From Leuctra nigra (Eukaryota; Arthropoda; Insecta; Plecoptera; Leuctridae): 64,000 nt of DNA. How positions within the stretch are numbered: the stretch's first letter is position 1; each line of letters begins with the position of its first letter. The position numbers and the translations under genes were made by a program. The notes under the pieces were generated by a model, which saw only the letters and a list, made by a program, of their open reading frames with translations, did no database searches and was not told the DNA's origin. Location: assembly GCA_934045905.1 (NCBI GenBank), contig OW203769.1, positions 806,001-870,000 of the forward strand, read 5' to 3'. Shown here piece by piece: positions 1 to 12,430 of the stretch.

Positions 1-1302
1 CTAAACTAAAGTAACATACTTAAATTGTAGTACTGTACAGCATAGCATAGCATTGTATGGCATAGTATTATTAATATTTAGTAATTTTACAACGTTGTGT
101 ATTATTATGTAATGCGTGTAACGCAAGTAGTATAGATATAGTATGTGTAGTATATAGTATATATATATATATACTATACTCTACTATATATACTATATAG
201 TATATATATAGTATGTTGTCAAGAAGTATAGAAAGAACCAGTGCGCGCAACCAGAACAAGCCACCTGGACTGACTATCTCGCCCCACCTACCCGAATAAT
301 TTCCTACCACTCCTCATTCACAAGGAGCTCCCCAGGAGCGTCCGCACCCAACCACGTCTACACATAAACTGAGCTAGCAAGCGCGTTGCTCCCAGGTACC
401 TTGATTTTCAAACAGCTTCAGGGAGTTGACACAATTTTTCGAGAATAAAACCACAAGTTATTGCAGCTCTTATACCTATATGGAAATCCTGAAAATGTGT
501 GTATACTAATTGGACTATGAGGAATTAAAAAATGATTGTCTTAAAGCTGCATTCCATTTATATTCTGATTTATATAATAATTGTTTAGATTTAGATGTCA
601 AATTCCTTCTTCTTTTCATGATATATTCGAGTTGATTATAGATTTGAAATCTAATAATGTTAGTTAACTCTCCAAATATATTATGCCGGCTAAAAATGCT
701 AAATGCTAAAATGCAAAATGCTTGCTTGCCATTTACCGTGAGCACGAAATACAGTTTGAAAGTAAAATTAAAACTAATAAACAAATATATCGTCCCCCCA
801 GTTCAAGACTGCGTTATTGCAAAAATCGTTTTTTTTTTTACTTAAGTGTCTTTGTCAGGACCTCACCTATTATGTCCAATAATGCAAATTCTTATATTTC
901 ATAATTTGGTCATCCTAGACCACATAACGTTGTATTACCCGTAGGTCATTTTCAACTTTTAATTCGTTCAATACTACGCTATATACAAATTTCCTATGCT
1001 ATTTACAGATAGTGCAGTCTTGCCAGAATTATATGTAAACCTGGCGTCAAAACTACGAATTTACGACAAATTTACCATGTTAAATCTGTCTTTAAAAATT
1101 CAACTTGAGAAGAATGTTAGTTCAATACTGCACTATCTGCAAATAACGTTGTATTGAACAATAAATTTACCTTTTAATTAATATTGCCAATTGTAATAAT
1201 CCAATCAATATTTTGAAGTACGTAATGCGTATTTTTGTTGAGACTAATTATATAAAAATAATGATACCATTCAACTGTTATTCTGATTTGTTAGGCGATT
1301 GT
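1..1302. other. AT-rich intergenic DNA with (TA)n tract
   Basis: No gene is supported here. A TA/TATAG-rich simple-sequence tract occupies about 129-211. Around 405-465 there is a short piece matching the right edge of the dispersed repeats at 6.7-7.0 kb and 15.7-16.0 kb (shared core CTTCAGGGAGTT then ACACAATTTTTCGAGAA). The remainder shows no recognisable coding or structured signal. Confidence 0.6.
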
Positions 1303-1316
1303 TAGGCGATGTTGGA

Positions 1317-1534
1317 TCAACATAACTATAACGTGTCCTGGGATCAATGTGAAAACAAAATCAAAAGATTTAAAAAAAACTAACAAAAGCATCATTGATG
1401 AAAGTAACAAAACTAGTACTGCACAGCAGCGCACATGGGTGTATTTCAATGCAGTTCACGAAATTTTGGGCAAAAAGCCAGAGATGAGGTCACTTGCAGT
1501 GGCTTCATCATCTAAAGGTCTTTTTAACGAGTAA
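1317..1534 (+). pseudogene. Trihelix/Myb-SANT-like DNA-binding fragment
   Basis: A short decayed coding piece. In one frame it reads SWDQCENKIKRFKKN and then stops. In the next frame it continues with IIDESNKT, RTWVYFNAVHEILGKKPE and AVASSSKGLFNE, then a stop. The W..CENK.K..K pattern followed by TW.Y...HEILGKKP is typical of trihelix/Myb-SANT-like domains in insect transposon accessory proteins. The frame break falls in an A-rich run near 1370. There is no start codon in a good position and no upstream helix, so this is a fragment. An AATAAA-like stretch follows the stop. A remnant of a Harbinger-type Myb ORF or of a host trihelix gene are both possible. Confidence 0.5.
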
Positions 1535-2560
1535 AAAGATAATAAATGTTGTCTATGTATTAAATGTTCGAAATGTTTTAAATGTATTAAATGTTGTTCG
1601 ACCATGTTCGAACTACTAACTGCACGAGCGCTAGTAGCACTTCAAAATGCATGTAATTTCCATAGCCTCCTGAAGTTTTACAGCCTTCATTTAAAACAAA
1701 AATCTGCTATAAAAGTTCGTAGGTTACTTACTTCATATAGTTTAATATTAACCTGCCACTTATCTGCAATTTTAACTGTAGTTACAAGTTCTGAATTTCT
1801 ACACGGCGCGCAGCAGTAGTAGTAAGTCTATTCTGATTGGTTTGTCGTAAGGTTTTGTTTTAAGAAATGAATTTTATTCAATTCGTATACCACTGTGACT
1901 AAACACTAATCACAATAACATATTGTGGCCCATATCACATAAACCCTATCATCCATTTCTCTTAGACATTAAACATTAAACACTAAACATTAAACATTAT
2001 GCACTACGACAATTGTGGCCTAGCCTTAACATAAGGTAAGTTCTTTGCATCGCATTCGCTTCGTTTCCGAAAATGAAGTGTTACTAATATATTTTACAGT
2101 AAAGCCCCCTCTCCCCCCCCTCCCCCTACGCTCTCCTCTATTCGCACGCACCTCGCTTTATCTCATGTCTAATTGGCTCCGTCTAAGATATCTGCGTCTG
2201 CATCTTATTGCCTCGACAATCATCATTGGTCGGTTAAAACACGGGTACGTCTTCATCACCTTCCATCTTCGTAAGTATCTTCTCGCGTTTCTTTGAATAC
2301 AATTATCTTCATATAGGTACCATACCTATAGGTTCATAAACATTACTCTGCGTGTTGTATCAATTACTTTTCGGACTTACTTATTCCGTGTATGATGTGC
2401 AATCAAAGTAAGACTAAATACCTTCAACCATCTGATAGGTTTGACAGTTGCCACACTTATTGCACTTCGTTTTTTTACTAACTAATATCCTATTGCAAGA
2501 TGTTGTTAGATTCAGCAATAATCACTAGTGAGTTGGAAATAATTGCGAGTGAAAATGGCG
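1535..2560. other. Non-coding DNA with a heptamer repeat
   Basis: No gene supported. A short (ATTAAAC)n-like tandem repeat, about five units, lies near 1967-2000. A pyrimidine-rich patch lies near 2105-2150. Nothing else recognisable. Confidence 0.5.
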
Positions 2561-2583
2561 TATAGAATACCAAACTCCAATAA

Positions 2584-2787
2584 TTGCTAGCGAGAGCAAC
2601 ATTAGCAAAAGCTCGTTTGACCGCAGAGCTAAAAGCACTTCCAGCTGCACAAATACACAGATTTGCATTCCTCATTGTCGTTGAGATGCAAATCAAAGAG
2701 ATATTATGTTACGACAAGTTGAGGGACAAGTATTTCGGGTTAGTTGAAAACAGCAGTAATGTTCAAGATGATGTTCATGATGAATAG
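2584..2787 (+). pseudogene. P-element-type transposase-like fragment
   Basis: A 67-codon open stretch contains IHRFAFLIVVEMQIKEILCY and then DKYFGLVE. It is clearly homologous to the longer open frame at 12431-12928, which reads DEMQIKEKLYYEKIKDKLFGLVE at the same point. The DEM.IK..L.Y....D...G.V pattern resembles the start of the RNase H-like core of P-element/THAP9-type transposases. Here the first acidic residue of DEM is replaced (VEM), and the frame ends just before the 94-bp satellite. I infer a dead fragment. Family assignment is from motif memory only. Confidence 0.4.
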
Positions 2788-2869
2788 TTGTTAAGGGATG
2801 TGACTAAAGATTACACCAATAACACTCCAAGAGAAGAGCAGCTCATCACCGATAGACCAACACTGGCTA

Positions 2870-4257
2870 GCACAGTACACTGTTACGTTCTGCACAGCTT
2901 CACTAACAAGAAAATCATACCTGTTGCATACTTCAGGACTCGATTACAGACCAACACCGACAAACAATGTACACTGATACGTTCTGCACAGCTTCACTAA
3001 CAAGTACATCATACCTGTTGCATACTTCAGGACTCGATTACAGACCAACACCGACAAACAATGTACACTGATACGTTCTGCACAGCTTCACTAACAAGAA
3101 CAGCATACCTGTTGCATACTTCAGGACTCGATTACAGACCAACACCGACAAACAAAGTACACTGATACGTTCTGCACAGCTTCACTAACAAGAACATCAT
3201 TCCTGTTGCTTACTTCAGGACTCGATTACAGACCAACACCGACAAACAATGTACACTGATACGTTCTGCACAGCTTCACTAACAAGAACATCATACCTGT
3301 TGCTTACTTCAGGACTCGATTACAGACCAACACCGACAAACAATGTACACTGATACGTTCTGCACAGCTTCACTAACAAGTACATCATACCTGTTGCATA
3401 CTTCAGGACTCGATTACAGACCAACACCGACAAACAAAGTACACTGTTACGTTCTGCACAGCTTCACTAACAAGAACATCATACCTGTTGCATACTTCAG
3501 GACTCGATTACAGACCAACACCGACAAACAACGTACACTGATACGTTCTGCACAGCTTCACTAACAAGAACATCATACCTGTTGCATACTTCAGGACTCG
3601 ATTACAGACCAACACCGACAAACAATGTACACTGATACGTTCTGCACAGCTTCACTAACAAGTACATCATACCTGTTGCATACTTCAGGACTCGATTACA
3701 GACCAACACCGACAAACAATGGACACTGATACGTTCTGCACAGCTTCTTTAACAAGTACATCATACCTGTTGCATACTTCAGGACTCGATTACAGACCAA
3801 CACCGACAAACAATGTACACTGATACGTTCTGCACAGCTTCACTAACAAGAACATCATACCTGTTGCATACTTCAGGACTCGATTACAGACCAACACCGA
3901 CAAACAATGTACACTGATACGTTCTGCACAGCTTCACTAACAAGTACATCATACCTGTTGCATACTTCAGGACTCGATTACAGACCAACACCGACAAACA
4001 ATGGACACTGATACGTTCTGCACAGCTTCTTTAACAAGTACATCATACCTGTTGCATACTTCAGGACTCGATTACAGACCAACACCGACAAACAATGTAC
4101 ACTGATACGTTCTGCACAGCTTCACTAACAAGAACATCATACCTGTTGCATACTTCAGGACTCGATTACAGACCAACACCGACAAACAATGTACACTGAT
4201 ACGTTCTGCACAGCTTCACTAACAAGTACATCATACCTGTTGCATACTTCATGACTC
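2870..4257. repeat. 94-bp satellite array, about 15 copies
   Basis: The landmark CGATTACAGACC recurs at 2941, 3035, 3129 and 3223 and onward, exactly 94 bp apart, to about 4257. 94 is not a multiple of 3, so reading frames shift between units and the array is not protein coding. Units differ at a few diagnostic sites (AAGTACATC versus AAGAACATC). A variant with GGACACTG plus CTTCTTTAAC occurs at 3721 and 4003, 282 bp apart, showing a three-unit higher-order duplication. The array begins right after the P-element-like fragment. Confidence 0.92.
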
Positions 4258-5325
4258 GAACAACAACTTGACTCAAGCTGTGTGAAGTAACACGGCAGGC
4301 ACTTCAGTTGAAAGTTGTGGATTCTTCGTCCCTTCTGGATTCTTCGTTTCGTTCCTTCTGGATTTTTCGTTTCGTTCCTTGTGGATTCTTTGTCGTTTCG
4401 CTTTCATTTGTGTAGAACAGCTGAAACTGAAGCGTAGACAGATGCCTGGCAAATTAACAACGAAACAATTATGCAACAGTATTTAGTGTAAATATTATTT
4501 ACAAATTGATCATCAACGTCTATTATTCATTTAATTCATAATTCGACAATGTAACCACGGAAACCTCACTATGTTTCAAGAACAACTGTTCTAGTTGATG
4601 TTTGGCTTCAGTTTTCTGGAGGTCGGTAGAGCGAGGTCACCGCGGATTATCTGAGAAACACCGGCGCCAATTTCTTGCCACAGTCTTGTGTTTGAAATAT
4701 GAAACACGAAACACGGATTAAATCCCACGTATAATCACGTTTCATACTTCAAACAGCGCATGCGCAAGAAATACGGATGAATCACGTAATTTAATAGGAT
4801 GTTCTATTTGCTATTGGCACTGAATGAAACGGTGCTATTTGTTTTGATCAATGTTTTGTTCACAACCTTGTGTTTAAAATAAGAATAAACACGGAATGGA
4901 TCACACGTATTGTCATGATTCAGCTTTCAAAAAGACAAATAAACTGTGAAATATGGAAGAAATCAGGTAATTCAAACGCATCCACATGTTACGCAATGTT
5001 ATCACAGTCGCGACATCATAAAATTTGATAACAGCATAACGGCCATCGTGACTATCAAAACAATTGCACAAATTTGCGTAACATGTGGAGGACAACAAGG
5101 ACGAATTTAATGACTGAAAATGCGAGTTGGAGATGTTTCGTGATGTGTAATTGATGTGAAAAGAATCGTGGTGAAAAATAAGGAAGAGCCTTCTAGTTAG
5201 AATCACAGATATGTGTTTAATATTTTTATATTTTCTAATATTGGTTGAAAGTGTGTCTTTGGTAGCAGATTCTCCGCATTTCGCACTCACTTTTTAATTC
5301 AGTTAAGCATTGCCATTATTAAAAT
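4258..5325. other. Non-coding DNA with short imperfect repeats
   Basis: No gene supported. At 4317-4410 about four imperfect units of roughly 23 bp (GGATTCTTCGTTTCGTTCC) are arranged in tandem. Between 4680 and 4920 related AAACACG-type stretches recur in both orientations, suggesting a decayed foldback element. Open frames here have no recognisable content. Confidence 0.5.
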
Positions 5326-5727
5326 ATGCCATATTATGATGGTGTCGATCAAGGATGGAATAAACATCACGGACCAAACAAGAACCACAGCCTACATCGC
5401 AGTGCTGAGATGTCTTCAACATCAGATGACAATACTCTACAAGCATTAGTGGACAATCTAAGACTATCGAGTCAGAAGAACCACAGCCTACATCGCAGTG
5501 CTGAGATGTCTTCAACATCAGCTGACAATACTCTACAAGCATTAGTGGACAATCTAAGACTATCGAGTCAGAAGAACCACAGCCTACATCGCAGTGCTGA
5601 GATGTCTTCAACATCAGCTGACAATACTCTACAAGCATTAGTGGACAATCTAAGACTATCGAGTTCAAGAGAGCCAAGTCAATACCTGTATTGTGCTCAC
5701 GTTTCTTGCCATTCATTTGCCTCTTGA
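5326..5727 (+). repeat. 96-bp minisatellite (3 copies) inside an open frame
   Basis: Three tandem 96-bp units begin at 5380, 5476 and 5572 and end near 5667. Units 2 and 3 appear identical; unit 1 differs at one base or so. Because 96 is divisible by 3, a forward frame of 133 codons stays open (repeat peptide begins KNHSLHRSAEMSS, contains LQALVDNLRLSS) and a reverse frame is open too. Openness is therefore weak evidence of coding. I recognise no domain. It may be a captured exon that expanded or simply a minisatellite. Confidence 0.75.
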
Positions 5728-6429
5728 CCAGGGAATAACAATAATGACAGGGTTATCCAATACACGTTGGCAAACTTGAATCACAGATGAAACAGGGAAG
5801 ATAAGCTGTGTACCCTACTTGCCATAGAATCATTTGAACAGTGAACAACGAACAATAAACAAAGATTATTATTCAACAACGTCAAATAATTTTTTACTAT
5901 ATAATTAAAAATATAGAACAATATATAAATCCTGTTTCAACTTGTTTCCCAGCAACAACTTCATTCGGTAATAACGTAATTGAAACATTAAGTAATTAGG
6001 TAATTGATAATACCGAAGATGATACGTACTGACTAAGTACTGCACAAGAGAGGTTTCAAAATTCATCAAGAAAATAACATTGAGTTATCAATAATATCAA
6101 TACAAATATTCCAACAATGTAATTGGTTATTGCATTCAACAAATATGAACGAATGCAGTTACATTTGTAGCCAATAGTGAACAGATTTTCACATTTGAAT
6201 CGACCAATAGGAAATGTGCTCCAATTGTTATTTTTTTAATGGGAAGGTTCCAAGTCAATTCAGAAGAAAGTAAGAAAAATGGATATGAATTCAGCTGAGA
6301 CCACTTAAAATAACCATTAAATAAATATTGAAATATGGAAAAGTAAAAATTACTTATAAATTCAAATGTATTAATTTTAATGTCACATTTAATGTCTGAA
6401 CCAGAAATCATGGAAGTCGAATTGGAAAT
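5728..6429. other. AT-rich DNA, nothing recognised
   Basis: No coding, RNA or repeat feature is supported in this stretch. Confidence 0.5.
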
Positions 6430-6570
6430 AAGACCAAGCGGCGGTCCAGCTTCACGGAGGATGGAATAAAGGCTATTGTTAACGCAGTAAAAGAGAAAAA
6501 GGTTTTGTCTAATTCAGCCTAAGCTAGAGGTTTGCCGCGAAGTGAATTCCGGTGGAGTTAATCGCCGAAC
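6430..6570 (+). repeat. Dispersed repeat, pair of 15285-15426
   Basis: GTTAACGCAGT, then GGTTTGCCGCGA and GTGAATT..GGTGGAGTTAAT, recurs in the same order at 15285-15426. In that copy the frame reads FVRGLPRRELQW before a stop, so it may derive from a coding TE segment. This copy is more degraded. Confidence 0.5.
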
Positions 6571-6659
6571 AGTTGACGAAATAAAGAAGAGTTTAAATCT
6601 TACAAGTCATCATCAAAAAGACAAATGTAAAGTCTCTTTTAGTAACTAAATAATAATGT

Positions 6660-7035
6660 CAGTTTTTTCAATACCATGTTAATTCAGTAATTAAGATGTA
6701 ACCAGCTATGCCACGAGTCATTGGTTGTTACCAAGGTAATATTCTTTGCACTGCTGCATAAAGCAGGCATTGTTGTGAGCTCCACGGCCTGAGCCCGGAG
6801 TGGAAGTAATGTGAGTGCACTACCAATCAAGCCATCCGACCAGCCTGTGCTAATCTCCCCTCCAACTACAATGCATGTTGAACACAGAGAGCGCGCAGCA
6901 ACACACACACGTCCGACACGTTGAGCCTCCGGCTGCCGACTAACAAACTCAGCAGAGCGCGGCTGGCTGGTGATTTCAGGACAGCTTCAGGGAGCTTACA
7001 CAATTTTTCGAGAACAAAACCATAAGTGTCTGATA
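6660..7035. repeat. Dispersed repeat, about 350 bp, copy 1
   Basis: Shares with 15690-15995 a long colinear stretch including CCAGCCTGTGCTAATCTCC, GCGCGCAGCAACACACACAC and CGACACGTTGAGCCTCCG, ending in GAGAACAAAACCA.AAGT. A terminal fragment also occurs at 405-465. On the minus strand both long copies keep the frame LCKLPEA...SRRLNVSDVCVLLRAL, so it may be a coding-derived repeat or a chance open frame. The shared right edge suggests a transposon terminus of unknown class. Confidence 0.65.
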
Positions 7036-7520
7036 GATTTGTACTCAAAATTTCATTACTCATAGAACAATTATAATTTCTATTGCTGTGGCGACGTGAT
7101 AAAGAATTATTTGACCTTCTGCAGTTGCAGCGAACTTTCCTTCCACTCGCTGGAGCCCGCTTGTCACTGACGTGGATGTATTTGGCGATGCAGACGCGGT
7201 ACTTCCGTTGTCCTATTACAGATAGCCAACTGCCCACAGAGCTGAGGCCATCAGCTGTCCTCGCCGAGCAATAATGCGTTGGCTTACAATACGGACCAAG
7301 TTAAAGTTTCAAGTTTAAAACATTTTGACATTCATAGAAATAATGGGATCACGACGAATTTTGAAAAGGAACTGTGGAAACGATACAATTTGTCGCATTG
7401 TCATAGAGATCAACAATCGCTTTGTTCAATATTAAAACAAGTATTTTTGTTGATAATTTTGAAACCACGGCCCATGATACCGTTTCTAATAGACCGTGTT
7501 TTCCATAGTGCAGAACAAAA
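7036..7520. other. Unassigned DNA
   Basis: No supported gene. Open frames on both strands overlap each other and show no recognisable motif. Confidence 0.4.
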
Positions 7521-8367
7521 TACCGAGTGGCCCCCAAAAAAAACGTCCAACGAGCGAGAGGTTACTGTCACGAAACTACTGTACTGATCGTGCTGAAAAT
7601 AAAACCAATTATAAAAACACATACTAAGGTCTAATATGTGAAAGTTTTAACACCATAACTTTAATAGAAAAAAAGTTACAGCTGTTCAAATTTCGTTGTC
7701 GAAAAATCGATGACACGGAGCTCAAAATTAACGCATGCAGAAAATGGCCAATGGCCGGGACGCTGTTTACTCAAAACTACTGACGATATCAAGCTGAAAA
7801 TTGTATATGTTATTCAAAATATATTACTATTGATTTATATAAAAATTACGATTTATTTGAATCAATGTAACGAAAGTTATGTGATCTTGAATTTGCGCTT
7901 AAAAAGCAAAATACACAAGAGATAATTTCTCATGTTTAATTTCACATGTTAATTTTGGAAGTGAAATTATCACTTGTATTTTCCGTTTTTAAGCTCAACT
8001 TCCAGATACCATAACTTTCGTCCTACTGATTCAAATGCATCGAAATTTGTATACAATGGATAGACATATTTATTGAACAACATTTGAAATTTTCAGGCTG
8101 ATAACATAAGAAGTGTTAAAAATAAATGTGTCCATACCACCATACTTTTTTTGAAAAAGCGCTCTTTGAGCACCGTATAATCGATTTTTCGACAACCAAA
8201 TTTGAACAGCTGATTCTTTTTTCTTACATAGGATATGTTTTTGAAACTTTCACATATTAAACATTGGTATGTTTTTTATAAAATGTAAAATTTTTGGACT
8301 AATATCTGTAGTAGTTTCTTCACAGCGGAGTTTCGCCCATTAGACTTTTTTTTTGGGCCACCCGGTA
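7521..8367. mobile_element. Mariner-type foldback MITE
   Basis: Terminal inverted repeats read CCGAGTGGCCCCCAAAAAAA on the left and CCGGGTGGCCCAAAAAAAAA on the right (reverse complement), each directly flanked by TA, the Tc1/mariner target. Much of the element folds back on itself: the stretch after ATATGTGAAAG near 7636-7735 is the inverse of 8160-8255, including CGAAAAATCGAT against ATCGATTTTTCG. Length is about 843 bp. There is no transposase, so it is non-autonomous. Confidence 0.75.
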
Positions 8368-8765
8368 TACATACAAAAAGCTCCAACATTTTTTTTTTAA
8401 TTTGTTTTCCTTATATACTCCAAATTTCATACGTCTTAACAACTTTAAAAATACAACTACGTCTATAATTTGTTTGGTCGAGATTTAAGTGGACATTTTA
8501 CAACTTGAGTTGTGAACAAAAATTCAAGAAATCACCGAAAACACAAGGGACCACTCACCTAGATGAAATTAGGCTTCGTATACCTACCAGTCATCGATTT
8601 AATGAAAGTTATTTCATAGTTTGGAATAGTTTATTGGTTTTATTTTGATCTACAGACATTTAGTGCCTGATATTGGTAAAAATTTGGCACTAATCGTCTG
8701 TATAGGACAAAATAATATTTAGCCTTATTTCATAAACAATTACATTGTCCTAGAGTCATAGGAAT

Positions 8766-9165
8766 CCCCATAAAAAAACACTTCGTGTAAAAATACCAGC
8801 CAAGTCTCTTCTACTAAAAAAAATATATGAAATCTAAAAATTCTACACTGAAAAGTAATGATATCAAAAAATTTGCCAAGTCAAAACTTTATTTGAAAAT
8901 CAAAAAATACTTGGCGCATCGTGTATATTAATAGCTTAGAAGTATAGGCCAGATATAAAATATACATAAAATATACAAACATAAGTAAACCTAAAATGCC
9001 CTAAAAAATCGATGCGCCAAGTATTTTTTGATTTTCAAATAAAGTTTTGACTTGGCAAATTTTTTGATATCATTACTTTTCAGTGCAGAATTTTTAGATT
9101 ATATATATTTTTTTTAGTAGAAGAGACTTGGTTGGTATTTTTACACGAAGTGTTTTTTTATGGGG
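8766..9165. repeat. Long inverted repeat (hairpin) of copy A
   Basis: Left arm 8766-8925 begins CCCCATAAAAAAACACTTCG; right arm 9009-9165 ends with its near-exact inverse. The arms include ACTTGGCGCATCG, inverted as CGATGCGCCAAGT. The loop is about 80 bp. The arms are so similar that a transcript would form a near-perfect duplex of roughly 155 bp. Confidence 0.88.
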
Positions 9166-10362
9166 AGATCACTCCTTTTTTTAGTTTATTCTAACAACTT
9201 GTGACACATATGAAATGAACAATTACTAAATTCTTTTAAAAAATCATCACCCTTTACAATTTGGTTACCACTAATGAATAGCAGCGTATGGTCCTAAATA
9301 ATTGCTTTAAATGATCTTTCACGAAGAATAGCAAAGGTTTCATTTCATTCCAATCACTCAACCCAGTTCCGAGATATGGCAACACTTCGGCTTTCAAAAT
9401 GGCTGCTGAACTTTCTGCAATGCCACATAGAATTTATTTGTATAAATGATGTGTATCATTTTAAGCTTTCTGAATATGTATTTATTGTATAGGAGGGAAT
9501 TTTAATAATTTATACATTTGAATGACGTCATTTCCGATCTCATAAACAGTAAAATTCTATTTGTACTGTTCATATTCCATAGAGATGGCCTTCCGAATCG
9601 TTTGGCGCTAGTTTCATACCGATTTGTCTACCAGTTTTTGAGATATGACGTTACTTCCGGTTTAAAAATGGCGGCTGAAATCTCTGACCCCTTGAAGTAT
9701 ATTTTAAACATGATTACAATTTTATAAGTTGTCTCAAATAGTATATTTATTGCATAAAAATAAAAATGTGTAAGTTAATTAAAATGTGTGACGTCATTTC
9801 CGGTTTAGGTATGGGAAACTGCAAATATTATTGATGATAATACATAAAGTTGACCGTCTAAATTGTTTTGCGCTGGTTTCGTTGAAATCTATTTAGCCGT
9901 TATTAAGATATGATGTCACTTTCGGTTTCAAAATGGCGGCTTCCGGTTGGTTTTATAACAAGTCACATGAGACGTCAAAAGTACAAACGTTACATAAATA
10001 TCAAAATAATCGGATCAACCTTTGTTGCCAAAAAGCCAATCGATGTATTTCAAATTTCATTACGTCATTACCGGTTTCTTTAACATAATGTTTAGTCTTT
10101 TGCTACTTATCATGCATATAAATGACCGTCTGAATCGTTTGGCGCAATTTTAGTTCCAATCGGTCCAGCCGTTGACGAGATATGACGTCACTTCCGGTTT
10201 CAAAATGGCGGCACAAAAAATTCATGGGGTGAAGGTTAAATCAGACGCCAAAAGTGCACACGTGGTAAAAATGTGGGATCAATCGGTTCAGCCGTTTAGG
10301 CTGTGGCCTGTTTACCGGATTTGAATTCCAGGAGACTACTACTACTACTGAGATTATTATTA

Positions 10363-11360
10363 CTAGGAAAACGCTCAGTGTAACGCGTTGATGAGCGAGC
10401 ACGGGTACGTGCAAATTCTCGAACCGGAAATGCGTACACAACGCACAGAAACATATACAACCATAGCTTCGTAACCATATTGAATTGATTATGATATCAA
10501 CTTAAAAGAAGGTATATACTTTTCATCGAAACTTTAAAATAGCATCTAAGCACCTGGTTCATAAAGCAAATCAGAATGAATTCAATTGGCACTGGAAAAC
10601 ATTCATTTCGATACTTCATTACTGACAGATATTACAAATGTCAATACGTTCATACGTTCTTAACTGATTGGGATAAAATTTTGTAAAATAAGAGACAATA
10701 TTGGTCTTAATGATCATGCAAAATATGAGTTTGATCAGAATTATCGAAGACCGTTTTCATTTTTCAGCCTATCGGGAGATATTTATTTAAATTTTAACCA
10801 AGGAATGGATTTCAAAAAAAAATATGGTATGCAAACAGAGAAGGTTGGTTTTACATGTGTGCAAAATTTCAGCTCGATCAAAGAAATACTCTGACCTGTA
10901 TAGCCAAAATATGATTTTGATCAGATTTATCGAAGACCAGTTACATTTTTCAACCTACCATCAGGAGATGTTTATTTAAATTTTAGACAATTAATGGATT
11001 TTAAAAAAATTTGGGGTCTGCAAACAGAAAAGGTTGTCTCTACATGTGTGCAAAATTTCAGCTCGATCGAGGAAAAACTCTAGACATGTATAGCCAAAAT
11101 ATGAGTTTGATCAGATTTGTCGAAGACCATTTTCACTTTTCAACCAATCAGGAGATGTTTATTTAAATTTTAACCAATCAGTAGATTTCAAAAAAATTAG
11201 GGTCTGCAACGCCCAGAGAATGTCCAAACACGTGTGCAAAATTTCAGCTCGATCGAGGAAAAACTCTGACCTGTATATCGTCAGTAACAGAAAAAAAAAA
11301 AAAAAAAAAACAAAGGTCCGTGCCAAATGAACCAAAAGGAGACCCTCGCTTCGCTCGCTC
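10363..11360 (-). mobile_element. Helitron-like insertion in copy A
   Basis: Read on the minus strand, the 3' end is a short hairpin AACGC...GCGTT followed by TTCCTAG|T, matching the CTRR-plus-T ending of Helitrons. The other end starts near GAGCGAGCGAAGCGAGG; I do not see a clear TC start. It lies within the (ATT)n tract of copy A without a target duplication. The interior holds three imperfect units around GTGCAAAATTTCAGCTCGAT and a long A run at 11290-11310. No Rep/helicase coding is present. The same 3' end recurs at 37213, 38016 and 41693 and, disrupted, at 29578-30284. Confidence 0.7.
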
Positions 11361-11645
11361 AATTATTATTATTATGAAAACCGCCCTAAAACACTGTTTT
11401 CACGGCCCTCTAGCGCGCAAAGGGCGTAACCTATTGTTCCCAAATTTGGTATATGTTGTAGGGTGGGCCATAGCTCGAAATTAAGATATATCGCAACAAT
11501 GTGAGATTTTCCAATTTTAAGATCCAGTAGGCCGAAAATGCCACTTTGATGCTTACAGTAAAAGTGGGTTTGCTCCAGCCTTTTTAAATGAGTGTGTGCG
11601 CGCGCCGTACGACTTGGCTGGCGTGGAGCGACCGCTCCACTAGAT

Positions 11646-12430
11646 TCTAGGTTTACGACCTTGAACTGTAAGCTACTGCTGGAATATGAGAAAGTTGTTA
11701 GGACACAGACCATTCGGACCGCCATGGACCGTTGCCCTAGGTTGCACCCTGAGCACAACAAATATGAAATAGAAACTGCTTAACTTCTATTATTACCTCG
11801 CTGTTAACGCGACTTAAAAGAGAAATAGGAAAACAAAATGAATAAAACGAGGCTCGTCTAAAAGGTTGTTCGCAGAAAAAGAAAAGGAAATGCTTTTTAA
11901 ACCTTTTGCGTTGCGGAAAACGTTCGCATTCTAGTGGCGTCGACGTCATTAAGCCATCGGCATGTTTAGCTGGTTATTCACCGACTTCTTCGGATTTGAG
12001 TAACCCTGTGCAAGTACAAGGCTGCAGGAACTTCAATACAATACTTAATTTTAACATCACTATTTAATTAACTGTCAACAAATTACATTTTTTATAAACC
12101 TGGATTCCACAATAATTTCTGAAAAGTTATGATATGTTTAATTAGTCATGATTAGCTCTCATGTGACACAACAAGAAGACAAATTCAAACATGTGATGCC
12201 TTAAAAAAATTATAAAAGATCACAATTTCCATGCATTATGAAGGCTTGCTTATCAATGCATTTACTAAGAGTTTCCTAGTTAATGGAATGGAATGGATGA
12301 TTCTCGTCAACAATCTAATCTTTCAACTGCTTGCAGCTATGAACATGTTCGTCACTCCCAATTCATATATGCACCATGCAGTACATTGGCAATCCTGAAA
12401 GTGAAGTTGGATTGTCAACATTAGACAATA
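11646..12430. other. Unassigned DNA
   Basis: No gene or repeat with support. Open frames lack recognisable motifs. Confidence 0.4.

Larger units (their letters stand above)
8766..11645 (-). mobile_element. Composite YY1-ETS-CRE element, copy A
   Basis: Reverse-oriented member of the six-copy family. From left to right it has the long inverted repeat (8766-9165), a degenerate array of ETS/CRE/YY1-like units (about 9360-10230), the conserved AT-rich arm and the palindrome GTGGAGCGACCGCTCCAC followed by TAGAT at 11645. Its (ATT)n tract is split by a Helitron-like insertion at about 10363-11360. Comparison with copy D, where the same tract is uninterrupted, defines the insertion. A, B and D form a more decayed subfamily that starts with CCCCATAAAAAACAC. 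Confidence 0.8.

Noticed and set aside
71..310. 79-codon Tyr/Ile-rich minus-strand frame
   Set aside because: Produced by a TA-rich simple repeat; no domain and no conservation visible.
2870..4257. 94-bp array considered as a CRISPR array
   Set aside because: The whole 94-bp unit is conserved with no variable spacers, and the context is a eukaryotic transposon landscape.
6866..7237. 123-codon minus-strand frame with SRRLNVSDVCVLLRAL
   Set aside because: It overlaps a dispersed repeat whose second copy keeps only part of the frame; coding origin is possible but not supportable as a gene.
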